From the NCBI GenBank assembly GCA_047629355.1, contig JBLHWU010000036.1, positions 1-35,428 of the forward strand: a DNA stretch of 35,428 bases, in the 5' to 3' direction. The notes under the pieces are model-generated. The model had not been told where the DNA came from and made no database searches. It saw nothing but the letters and a program-made list of their open reading frames with translations. Below are positions 17,319 to 24,649 of the stretch, one piece after another. The stretch is from CAYUNA01 sp047629355 (GTDB lineage: Bacteria > Bacteroidota > Bacteroidia > Chitinophagales > Saprospiraceae). The position numbers were made by a program, and so were the translations under genes. Numbering within the stretch: the stretch's first letter is position 1; each line of letters begins with the position of its first letter.

Positions 17319-17945
17319 TCACTTTTCTACAGGCTGAAAATAGCTGGGTGTATCTTCTTCTTTTTCTTTTTTATCTGGAATGTCATAAATGGCAGGGTCA
17401 GATTCAGTGCGTTCAACGGTTTCTTGCACTTTATCCATTGCCTCAACGGCTTCATCCCAAAATTGCTTGAAAGAAGGAGAAGCGACATCATAAACTTTCT
17501 TCATTTGCCCAGGAAACCGTTCTAAATAGGGATAAGTCATCGAACTCGCCGTTGTCTTTGGAGTCACCACATGTGCCTGTTCGCCAACCCATAGAAGGAT
17601 ACTATACATCAGCGTGAGAAGAGCAGCGAAGAGCATTCCACCCATGAATTTGTTGACAATATTGATATTGGCACTTTCCAGGATACCTTCCAGTCCGTTG
17701 GCAAGCATTCGAATAATCACCATTGTAAGAAAGAAAGCCAGTAGCGTTCCTGCAAAAAATAGCCAAGCGGAAGTATCGCCAAAAGCGGTTTCCAAGAAAC
17801 GGGTAGCTGCGGGGCCAAATTTCATCGCTGCCATGATACCAAAGATCACGGAGAAGAAGGTAAAAACCGTTTTGATAATACCTCTCGAAAAACCGATGAA
17901 AAATCCCCAACCGGCTAAAATTAAAAATATAACATCTATCGCCAT
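17319..17945 (-). CDS. cvpA: CvpA-family membrane protein
   Basis: A 208-residue inner-membrane protein. Four hydrophobic segments (about 4-21, 27-45, 62-82, 100-118) and the motif GFFIGFSRGIIKTVF near the start identify the CvpA family, originally named for colicin V production. Members have been linked to envelope maintenance. The hydrophilic C-terminal tail is rich in Glu and Lys and ends PSYFQPVEK. It is the first gene of a minus-strand cluster and lies 30 bases upstream of the MOSC gene. The gene symbol follows the family; the specific role here is inference. Confidence 0.88.
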   Translation of the reverse strand: MAIDVIFLILAGWGFFIGFSRGIIKTVFTFFSVIFGIMAAMKFGPAATRFLETAFGDTSAWLFFAGTLLAFFLTMVIIRMLANGLEGILESANINIVNKFMGGMLFAALLTLMYSILLWVGEQAHVVTPKTTASSMTYPYLERFPGQMKKVYDVASPSFKQFWDEAVEAMDKVQETVERTESDPAIYDIPDKKEKEEDTPSYFQPVEK

Positions 17946-18297
17946 AATATAGTTTTCTCTTAAAGATTAATGCATGACTACTAATTGTTTTATTATTTAA
18001 ACAATACGGTCAAGATTTTGTTAAACATGTGCAAAATAAGGCTTTGTAGGTGAATTTACTGGTTTTTAAGATGTTTTCCCTTAAAAATTCGACTATTACC
18101 CCCAAAAGACATATCTTTACTCCAATAGACTACTTACTACTTAGTAATTGTTTCGTTTCAGATTTTCCAAATGAGCACAACGCTTTTTAATTTAACACAA
18201 GAAATTAGCTTTAAAATTTAGAATAAAAAAAACTCTTTTATTCTTGGTCACACCCTTTTTCCGTCATTTTTTTACTAACTACTTTTAATTGTTACTT
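17946..18297. other. Divergent intergenic region
   Basis: A 352-base gap between cvpA (minus) and a small secreted protein gene (plus). It should hold both promoters, but no perfect TAnnTTTG element was found; TATTCTTG at 18239-18246 is one mismatch away. An AT-rich inverted repeat with 9-base arms (AGAATAAAA 18220-18228, TTTTATTCT 18236-18244) lies within it. No gene was seen. Confidence 0.5.
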
Positions 18298-18807
18298 ATG
18301 AAGTCTCTTATTAAATTTACGACCATTAGGATAATTGTTTTCACTTGTCTTTTTATTGTTGCAACTACTTTGCCCAGTTTTGGTCAGTATGCTAATTCAC
18401 CTGAGATATTAAAACCTATTTTGCCAAAAGCCTATGGTTTGGCAGAATTTGAAGAAATTTCCGAAAAATATGCTCCTGACTATCAGCATTTATTAGACGT
18501 TTGTAACGGCGATATTGACGTAGCTTTTTCCAAATGGTTAAAAATGCTTTCTGATATGGAAGCAGAAGGTCAAAAGAACGGATTTAATTTAGGTGGTGTA
18601 AAAATGTGGATGCAAGTCTATTTTGATAAAGATGGAAGTATCGATAATATTGGTTTTTTCCTAAAACCCAATTCTAAAAATATTGATCAAGCAGAATTGA
18701 GTGTCTTTTTAGAAAAATTTGCCCGACAGTATAAGTTCCCGATTGATGCAGCTAGTAAGTTTTCACATTACACTGCAGTATCATTTCCTGTCTTTGCAGG
18801 CAACTAA
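18298..18807 (+). CDS. Small secreted protein of unknown function
   Basis: A 169-residue protein from ATG at 18298; an in-frame TTG at 18289 adds three residues but is less likely. A signal peptide (basic MKSLIKFTTIR, then a hydrophobic core to about residue 27, cleavage after SFGQ) sends it to the periplasm or beyond. The mature part is acidic and shows SEKYAPDYQHLLDVCNGDIDVAFSKW (split: EKYAPDYQHLLD, NGDIDVAF) and MWMQVYFDKDGSIDNIGFFLKP, the latter like the 'YFDKDG.I...GF' beta-hairpin of small secreted Bacteroidota proteins. I recognise no named family. It stands alone and converges with the ald-like gene. Confidence 0.7.
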   Translation: MKSLIKFTTIRIIVFTCLFIVATTLPSFGQYANSPEILKPILPKAYGLAEFEEISEKYAPDYQHLLDVCNGDIDVAFSKWLKMLSDMEAEGQKNGFNLGGVKMWMQVYFDKDGSIDNIGFFLKPNSKNIDQAELSVFLEKFARQYKFPIDAASKFSHYTAVSFPVFAGN

Positions 18808-18878
18808 TTTTAGTTATTGGTTGCTTGTATGCACAAGGGTAAAAGCTATGCTTTTTTCAATTGATATAAAATATTTCA

Positions 18879-20105
18879 TCAAATAGAAGAAGTTAGCAAT
18901 AGGTCTAAATCTGTGTGATTAATGCCGAATCGCTTGCCCAAATACTCATTGGTCAAACAACCTTTGTATGTGTAAACGCCATTGCGCATTCCGTGATGGT
19001 TGAACAGCAAGGACCCAATTCCTCCTGTCGTTCCTGCTTTCAATAATAAAGGAGTCAAAATATTACTCACGGCAATCGACGCTGTCCGTGGTACTTTCGA
19101 CGCAATATTTGGCACACAATAATGAATAACGCCGTGCTTGATAAATGTAGGATTGTGATGCGTCGTCACTTCTGAAGTCTCAAAACAGCCGCCTTGGTCA
19201 ATACTGATGTCCACAATAACCGAACCTTCCTTCATCTTCATCACCATATCTTCTGATACGATTACTGGCGCGCGTCCTGTAGTTGAGTGAATTGCGCCAA
19301 TCACTACTTCCGCTGTTAGTAACTCTTTTTGCAATTGTAAAGGATTCAGCGTAGAAGTGTTTAATTGTCGATGCAAGACCTGTTGAAGGCGCATCAATTT
19401 ATAAACATTATTGTCAAAAACTCGGATTTCTGCACCTAAGCCAATTGCTACCCGCGCTGCAAACTCTGCAACTACACCCGCACCTAAAATTACCACTTTT
19501 GCCGGCGGTACACCAGAAATTCCACCTAATAAAACACCTCGTCCACCATTCTTTTTACTCAATAATTCCGCAGCAGTAATCAAAGCTGTATTCCCTGCAA
19601 TCTCACTCATAATTCGCACAATAGGAAAAATGCCACTCTCATCTTTGATGTATTCCATCGCTAAGGCAATGACTCGTTTTTTCTTTAATTTGTTGATATA
19701 CTCTTCCGAAATTAGCGGCAATTGCAAGGGCGAAATCAACATTTGGTCGCTGTGAAAATAATCTAATTCCTTCACAGTGGGTGGTGCTACTTTCAAAATC
19801 ACACTTGCTTCATAGACCTCTTCTTTACTATACGCGATTTCTGCCCCAATTTCCGAAAATTTATGGTCACTATAATTCGATTTTTCACCTGCGCCCGTTT
19901 CGATAACTACCCGATGTCCATGCGCCACAAGGGTAGCTACGGAAGCAGGAACTAATGCTACTCGATTCTCCATTGACGTTTCTTCCTTCGGTATCCCAAT
20001 AAATAATTTATTAGATTTTTGAGGCACTTGCAACGTCTCTGTCTGCGTCTGCCGCTGCCCTTCTGTCAGGGATTTTGGAATGGATATTTTAGAATAATCA
20101 GTCAT
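18879..20105 (-). CDS. Alanine dehydrogenase / PntA-like NAD(P)-binding protein
   Basis: A 408-residue member of the alanine dehydrogenase and transhydrogenase-alpha superfamily, about 35 residues longer at the N-terminus than classical Ald. Seen: IGIPKEETSMENRVALVP (36-53; substrate-side Arg), VILKVAPP with Lys105, the Rossmann loop VVILGAGVVAEFAAR, and VDISIDQGGCFE with the Asp of the NAD pocket. Classical Ald has a catalytic His in a 'YLHLA' motif; the aligned segment here is SPLQLPLI, with Gln near 128. Alanine deamination is therefore plausible but not certain. It lies 164 bases downstream of the NTP transferase gene on the same strand. Confidence 0.8.
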   Translation of the reverse strand: MTDYSKISIPKSLTEGQRQTQTETLQVPQKSNKLFIGIPKEETSMENRVALVPASVATLVAHGHRVVIETGAGEKSNYSDHKFSEIGAEIAYSKEEVYEASVILKVAPPTVKELDYFHSDQMLISPLQLPLISEEYINKLKKKRVIALAMEYIKDESGIFPIVRIMSEIAGNTALITAAELLSKKNGGRGVLLGGISGVPPAKVVILGAGVVAEFAARVAIGLGAEIRVFDNNVYKLMRLQQVLHRQLNTSTLNPLQLQKELLTAEVVIGAIHSTTGRAPVIVSEDMVMKMKEGSVIVDISIDQGGCFETSEVTTHHNPTFIKHGVIHYCVPNIASKVPRTASIAVSNILTPLLLKAGTTGGIGSLLFNHHGMRNGVYTYKGCLTNEYLGKRFGINHTDLDLLLTSSI

Positions 20106-20269
20106 TTATTTTCCAAATTTATGGACTTGTGAGGATGAAAATTTAAAGCAAAAGGTTACAAATGTAATATTTTTTGGATGAAAATCAGAAGGATTGAATT
20201 TTATTTACGGTCGTCAGACTTTTGAAATAATAAAATTAGAGCGTTGGTACCTTATTTTTACCAACTTCC

Positions 20270-21037
20270 TTAATCCCAATCTTCAAAAGGTGCAGTATTT
20301 TTCTTTTGCAAAATTTTCGACCATTCCTGTATTCGATTCAGGTCTTCAGGCGTATCAATGTCAAAAATACCTTCTGAAAAGGAAACGCATTCAATCTCAG
20401 AAAGATGCTGTCGAATGATTTTTCTGGCGCCGCCTTTTTCGCTTAAATTCAATAACTCTTTAAAAATAGATTGACTGAAAAACGCGGGAACTCCAGCATT
20501 CCCTGAATAACTTGACGCGACAATCGCTGCTTGAGTCTCCTCTTGTTTTTGAATAATTTGATGAATTAAATCTGCCGACACGAAAGGTTGGTCGCATAAC
20601 AAAGTGACAATTCCAGTTGTTTCTGGATTTTGTTCTTGAATGGCTTTTAATCCTGTCGCAATAGAACTTCCCATACCTTTTGCCCAGTTCTCATTATCGA
20701 CTATTGTTACGGGTAAGTGCGTTATTTTAGGCAAAATCAACGATTTGTTTCCACCTAAAACTACAAAAACAGAGCGCATTTTTACAAATAATGCTTGCTC
20801 AATGATATGACAAATCAAAGGCTTACCACCAAAGTTGACCAATTGCTTAGGCTGTCCCAAACGAGAAGAATTTCCTGCGGCTAAGATTAGAATAGAAATA
20901 TCAGAAATAATCTCTTCTGGACGTTTAATATTCTCATTCTCAACCTTTTTTAGGTTTTCAATAATATCTGAATTCTCCAAAAGGCGTCCTTTTGAGGAAA
21001 TCGAAAAAGGTATTTTATGTTGAAAATTTGAAGACAT
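20270..21037 (-). CDS. MobA/MocA-like NTP transferase
   Basis: A 255-residue nucleotidyltransferase of the GT-A fold. The signature LAAGNSSRLGQPKQL occupies residues 52-66. VDNENWAKGMGSSIATGL follows in the middle, then TLLCDQPFVSADLI with the metal-binding Asp, GNAGVPAFF, and FDIDTPEDL near the end. This combination is typical of molybdenum-cofactor cytidylyl/guanylyltransferases (MocA/MobA-like). An N-terminal extension of about 47 residues precedes the domain, with no internal Met that would give a shorter start. No molybdenum enzyme or moa/moe gene is in the window; the MOSC gene is 3 kb away. The substrate is therefore a family-based guess. Confidence 0.85.
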   Translation of the reverse strand: MSSNFQHKIPFSISSKGRLLENSDIIENLKKVENENIKRPEEIISDISILILAAGNSSRLGQPKQLVNFGGKPLICHIIEQALFVKMRSVFVVLGGNKSLILPKITHLPVTIVDNENWAKGMGSSIATGLKAIQEQNPETTGIVTLLCDQPFVSADLIHQIIQKQEETQAAIVASSYSGNAGVPAFFSQSIFKELLNLSEKGGARKIIRQHLSEIECVSFSEGIFDIDTPEDLNRIQEWSKILQKKNTAPFEDWD

Positions 21038-21133
21038 ATTTTGTAGAAATTAGAGGTCTGACCGTAAAGTGATTTGACTTCTATTTGCTGCAAAACTAAG
21101 GAAACCTTCCATAAGTTTATAAAAAAAGCGACT

Positions 21134-21553
21134 TTAAAAATAACGCTCAATGGCTTCCATAAACGCATTACGGCGACTTGCAGAAACATTCATGTTGTTA
21201 CCGTTCTCCATCACGACATAACCGCCTTTGCCGCGCACATATTTTTTCAACCAATTTAAATTGATGGTATGTGACCGATGGATTCGGATAAATTGGTGCA
21301 TATTATTTAGCATTTCTTCGATAGCGGAGAGGGTTTTGCAAACCATGGTATGGCGCCCGTCTTGAAAATAAATAGTTGTGTAATTTCCTTCCGCGACCAT
21401 AAATAGGATGTTTTCGATTTTCTCAAAACACAATCCATCGGCAGTCGGTAAGGCAATTTTTTGATGGGCAGGTGCAGCTCGTATAGCTCTTAATTCTGGA
21501 TATAGGAGAGGCATCTTTGCCAATCCCACATCGGATTTTTTGACAATTTCCAT
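21134..21553 (-). CDS. Stand-alone LytTR DNA-binding regulator
   Basis: A 139-residue protein with a LytTR domain from about residue 34 to the end: ICFEKIENILFMVAEGNYTTIYF-type strands (GNYTTIYFQDG at 56-66), then KTLSAIEEML and FIRIHRSHTINLNWLKKY (88-105), which carries the usual DNA-contact region. The first 33 residues are not a receiver domain, so there is no phosphorylation site, unlike typical AlgR/AgrA-type regulators. A strong hairpin lies about 45-100 bases upstream of its start in the presumed leader or promoter. It probably regulates transcription, perhaps its own; targets are unknown. Confidence 0.88.
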   Translation of the reverse strand: MEIVKKSDVGLAKMPLLYPELRAIRAAPAHQKIALPTADGLCFEKIENILFMVAEGNYTTIYFQDGRHTMVCKTLSAIEEMLNNMHQFIRIHRSHTINLNWLKKYVRGKGGYVVMENGNNMNVSASRRNAFMEAIERYF

Positions 21554-21597
21554 TACGCATTGATATTTAGTGTAAAAAAATCGTTCCTTAATAAACC

Positions 21598-21653
21598 CCG
21601 TGATTTTCTAAAGGTATCCGATAGCCCTTGCGGGTATCGGATACCTTTCACGG
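21598..21653. repeat. Strong hairpin in the LytTR / TPR-gene intergenic region
   Basis: Perfect 14-base arms AAAGGTATCCGATA (21610-21623) and TATCGGATACCTTT (21635-21648). Further pairing inside (CCC/GGG) and outside (CCGTGA 21598-21603 with TCACGG 21648-21653) extends the stem. No U-tract follows on either strand, so it is not a standard terminator. The rest of 21554-21915 is AT-rich and shows no gene; it must contain promoters for the LytTR gene (minus) and the TPR-like gene (plus). Confidence 0.75.
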
Positions 21654-21915
21654 AAATTTATCAGTGAACTAAAAAAATATTGAAAGCCTCGTTTTAAAAT
21701 AACAAATTGGCACATCTGCTATTTTTTTGTAAAACAATGTTTTCAATAACCGTACAGCAATTATAATCATATTTAATTTTCTATCCAACTTAACTTATTT
21801 TAAATATCAGGTTTCAGACTCATATTTTTTGTCGATAAATTCCATGGATTTGTCGTATATTGCAGTTCTAAATACATTGGTAACGCTAGAAAATAATGCA
21901 TTAAAATTGTATCTC

Positions 21916-23469
21916 ATGCCTAAAACGCCCTCACATAAACTGTTTCGATTGGTCAAATCCTTGTCTGGAAGTGAAAAACGGTATTTTAAAATTTTTGTCA
22001 ATCCGAAAGGAGATAAGGATAATAAATCAATTCGGCTATTTGATTCGATAAACAATCAAACTGTTTTTGACGAGGAAAGGCTAAAGAAAAAAATCTATGG
22101 CAAAGAGGTAATTGAAGGGCGAAAATACTCAGAACTTAAAGCCTATTTATACGACTTGATTTTAAAAGCACTGCAAGGTTACGATGAAAAAACGTCGGTA
22201 GATTATCGTTTGAAAGGGATGTTGATGAGTGTCCGTGCGTTGTTTAAAAGGTCGCATTTTGACGATTGTAAAGAGCTATTACAAAAGGCAAAAAAGCTGG
22301 CGAAAAAACATGAGCAATTCCACATCATTTTAGAAGTTTTAGTTTGGCAAAAAAAGATTGCTTATGCTCAATCTGATATGGAATACATTGGAAAAAATCT
22401 GGGAAAAATTTCAGCAGAGGAAAGTGAATTTCAAGCCAAAATTGAAAATCTCAACAGCTACCGAAATATCTTCTTAAAACTTCTGATGACCTTGCGGCAA
22501 AACGTGATTCGTCGTGAAAAAATGCTGAAAAAAATTCAGGGAATTATGAGTGCGCCTATTCTGGAAAATGAAAAAAATGCGCAATCTAATCTTGCAAAAA
22601 TTTTATACAATCGCATCTACGCCTTTTATTTTTACACTATTTCTGACATTCAAAAATACTACTCGACGAATAAATATTTGCTGCAATTGATGGAGTCGTT
22701 GCCATATTATTTAACGGAGGATTTAACGGAGTATATTGCTGTAATTACCAATCTTTCTGTAAGCTGCGGTAACTTAGGGAAGTTTGATGAAATAGAAGAA
22801 TACCTAATAAAACTGAGAAGTTTATCACCAAATACACACGAAGACCAAATTTATATTCATCGACAGTACTATGCTTTTAAATTGAAACTTTGTATTGTGA
22901 AAGGGGCGTTTGAAGAAGGAGTGCAAGAGATTGAATTGATTCCAAAAAACGTACAAGCTGGGGACAGGCACATTTTTGAAAAAGACAGCTTTTATTTTTC
23001 TTTTTTTTCTATATATTTCGGAAAAGGAGATTACAGCGAATCGTTATCGTACTTAAATGAATGGTTGAATATTCGAAAAACGGACGAGCGTCAAGATTTA
23101 CAATCCTTGGCAAAAGTACTCAATTTAATTATTCATTATGAAATGAACAATCCGATGTTGATTGATTCTATTATTCGGTCAAATATCCGATACTTAAGTA
23201 AGCAAAAAGGTACTTATCAATTTGAAAAAATTATTATTTCCTTTTTCTCAAAACTTAATAAAATGCCTCTGACAAACAGAGAATTATCAGAGGCATTTCA
23301 GCAGCTAAAAGATGAACTATTAAATGACCTTCATGCTCCTGAAGAAAAAAGGTTATTAGGTATCTTTGATATTATTTCTTGGATTGAAAGTAAAATTACG
23401 AACCAATCGTTTGCAGGAATAATTAAAGAAAAGTATAGGCAAAGGAAAGCATCAACTACTTCTTCTTAA
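21916..23469 (+). CDS. Large helical (TPR-like) protein of unknown function
   Basis: A 517-residue helical protein, probably cytoplasmic (no signal peptide). The start MPKTPSHKLFRLVKSLSGSEKRYFK resembles the N-termini of a widespread Bacteroidota family, so ATG at 21916 is preferred over the TTG at 21829 or ATG at 21844. Residues 100-450 form helix pairs with TPR-like spacing (for example DDCKELLQKAKKLAKKHEQ and GDYSESLSYLNEWLNIRKT). It is lysine-rich, with no catalytic motif visible. Its last 14 bases overlap the end of the convergent GG-leader peptide gene. A 12-base-arm inverted repeat lies in its 3' part at 23261-23298. Function is unknown; a scaffold or regulator is a guess. Confidence 0.75.
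   Translation: MPKTPSHKLFRLVKSLSGSEKRYFKIFVNPKGDKDNKSIRLFDSINNQTVFDEERLKKKIYGKEVIEGRKYSELKAYLYDLILKALQGYDEKTSVDYRLKGMLMSVRALFKRSHFDDCKELLQKAKKLAKKHEQFHIILEVLVWQKKIAYAQSDMEYIGKNLGKISAEESEFQAKIENLNSYRNIFLKLLMTLRQNVIRREKMLKKIQGIMSAPILENEKNAQSNLAKILYNRIYAFYFYTISDIQKYYSTNKYLLQLMESLPYYLTEDLTEYIAVITNLSVSCGNLGKFDEIEEYLIKLRSLSPNTHEDQIYIHRQYYAFKLKLCIVKGAFEEGVQEIELIPKNVQAGDRHIFEKDSFYFSFFSIYFGKGDYSESLSYLNEWLNIRKTDERQDLQSLAKVLNLIIHYEMNNPMLIDSIIRSNIRYLSKQKGTYQFEKIIISFFSKLNKMPLTNRELSEAFQQLKDELLNDLHAPEEKRLLGIFDIISWIESKITNQSFAGIIKEKYRQRKASTTSS
23261..23298. repeat. Intragenic inverted repeat near the 3' end of the TPR-like gene
   Basis: Perfect arms AAATGCCTCTGA (23261-23272) and TCAGAGGCATTT (23287-23298) with a 14-base loop, within coding sequence for KMPLTNRELSEAFQQ. 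It is about 160 bases beyond the stop codon of the convergent peptide gene, so it may also act as that gene's terminator hairpin on the minus strand, although no long U-tract follows. Confidence 0.7.
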
Positions 23470-23665
23470 ACTTCATAAATGATGCACTAATAGAAGGCAT
23501 AGAAATCATCAAAGCATTATCTCGTGGGTCAATATCATCCCAAATAATAAATCCATTCGATCCCGTACCGCCACCAATACCATCAGAGGCATATCCGCCT
23601 TTCAAGTTTTTTGCTGCTTCTTTAGTAATTTGGAAATCTTTTAATTTTGTATTTTTCGTAGCCAT
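23456..23665 (-). CDS. Candidate GG-leader natural-product (RiPP) precursor peptide
   Basis: A 69-residue peptide. Its first part is a charged helical leader (KLKDFQITKEAAKNL) ending in the double glycine LKGG at residues 20-23, followed by Tyr. This matches the Bacteroidota-type GG leader found on ribosomal natural-product and lanthipeptide-like precursors. The presumed core is about 45 residues: Gly/Ser-rich (SDGIGGGTGSNG), then IIWDDIDPRDN, then a Ser/Met-rich stretch ending in KFKKK. It has no Cys, so a thioether lanthipeptide is not possible without a partner. No maturation enzyme, peptidase-transporter or immunity gene is in the window. Its stop overlaps the end of the convergent gene by 14 bases. 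It could also be a secreted signalling peptide. Confidence 0.7.
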   Translation of the reverse strand: MATKNTKLKDFQITKEAAKNLKGGYASDGIGGGTGSNGFIIWDDIDPRDNALMISMPSISASFMKFKKK

Positions 23666-23821
23666 AACATTAAAATTTAGTTTAGTAAAAATGATGAAAG
23701 CAATTTAAGATTATTTACTAAAGTAGAAAAACCATAAATTAGTAAAAGTCAGGTTTCTAAATGAAAAATTTTCTCTCAAAAAAGCCTTTCTACTTTTTAA
23801 TTTAGTCGGTTGTCTTCCAAA

Positions 23822-24301
23822 TTACTTTAACAATCGCTTTACTGCTTCCCATACTAAATAGGATTCATAGCCTTTTGAAATTACATAATCAGCGAGTTTT
23901 TTTCTTCGTTTCCAGATATTATTTTCTCGTAAAACTCGATTCTTCTTTTCTAAAAGGGCATCCAAGGTCTCCATATAATCTTCATCCGTGATTTCGTCCA
24001 TGGCCTTTTTGAGGCAATAAGCAGAGATTTGGCGCATTTTCAATTCTCGCTGAATCCGAATGCGTCCCCATTTTTTTAATCGAAATTTTCCACCTGCATA
24101 AGCCGTCGCAAAACGTTGTTCATCCAGAAATTTTTCCTCAATCAGCTTGACGATAATATTTTCTAAGTCGTCGCCATACATCCCAATCTCAAATAGCTTT
24201 GACCGCACTTCCTTGTGGCAGCGGTCTTGATAAGCGCAATACTTTTGCATTCTATCCAAAGCAGCATCGTAGCTGATGTATTTTTTTTGCTTGAATTCCA
24301 A
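23822..24301 (-). CDS. recX: RecX regulatory protein
   Basis: A 159-residue all-helical protein of the RecX family, which binds RecA filaments and inhibits them. The first repeat is ALDRMQKYCAYQDRCHKEVRSKL (key part YCAYQDRCHKEV), then VKLIEEKFLDEQRFATAYAGGKFRLKKWG (key part FLDEQRFA..Y), then RIRIQRELKMRQIS and a third helical repeat to LVWEAVKRLLK. Length is usual. The start is probably TTG at 24301 (MEFKQKKYIS), because the conserved N-terminus begins upstream of the first in-frame ATG. It diverges from the penicillin-binding protein gene; recA is not in the window. Confidence 0.9.
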   Translation of the reverse strand: MEFKQKKYISYDAALDRMQKYCAYQDRCHKEVRSKLFEIGMYGDDLENIIVKLIEEKFLDEQRFATAYAGGKFRLKKWGRIRIQRELKMRQISAYCLKKAMDEITDEDYMETLDALLEKKNRVLRENNIWKRRKKLADYVISKGYESYLVWEAVKRLLK

Positions 24302-24649
24302 TGTTTTAAAATAAATTTAATGTTCGATTAAATCGGCAATTTACACAAATAATCAACAAAATGATTTAAAAATAATTAAAAATACAACTTTTAGTGAGAC
24401 GCGTTTTACTTCTCCTTGAACGAATACTCTTTTAAAACGTACGAATAATAGTTTTTTTTCGAAAAAATGCTAAAAAAGCCTGTCTTTTGGGCTTTTAAGA
24501 AAACAACTTTGTCCAAGTTCAAATAATTGCTGCAAGTGTTTTATCTTTACCATCCTTTTTGAGAAAATTTTCAAGACCGTAGATGAAGGATAACACAGCA
24601 AGCGAATGGCGGCAATGAACAAACATACTCGAGATAAAAACGTACTTCT
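24302..24649. other. Divergent recX / PBP intergenic region
   Basis: A 348-base AT-rich gap with no credible gene. AAAAGCC (24474-24480) and GGCTTTT (24490-24496) form a short hairpin with a T-run, terminator-like on the plus strand. TATCTTTA at 24542-24549 is a near match to the TAnnTTTG -7 element and could belong to the PBP promoter. Confidence 0.4.
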
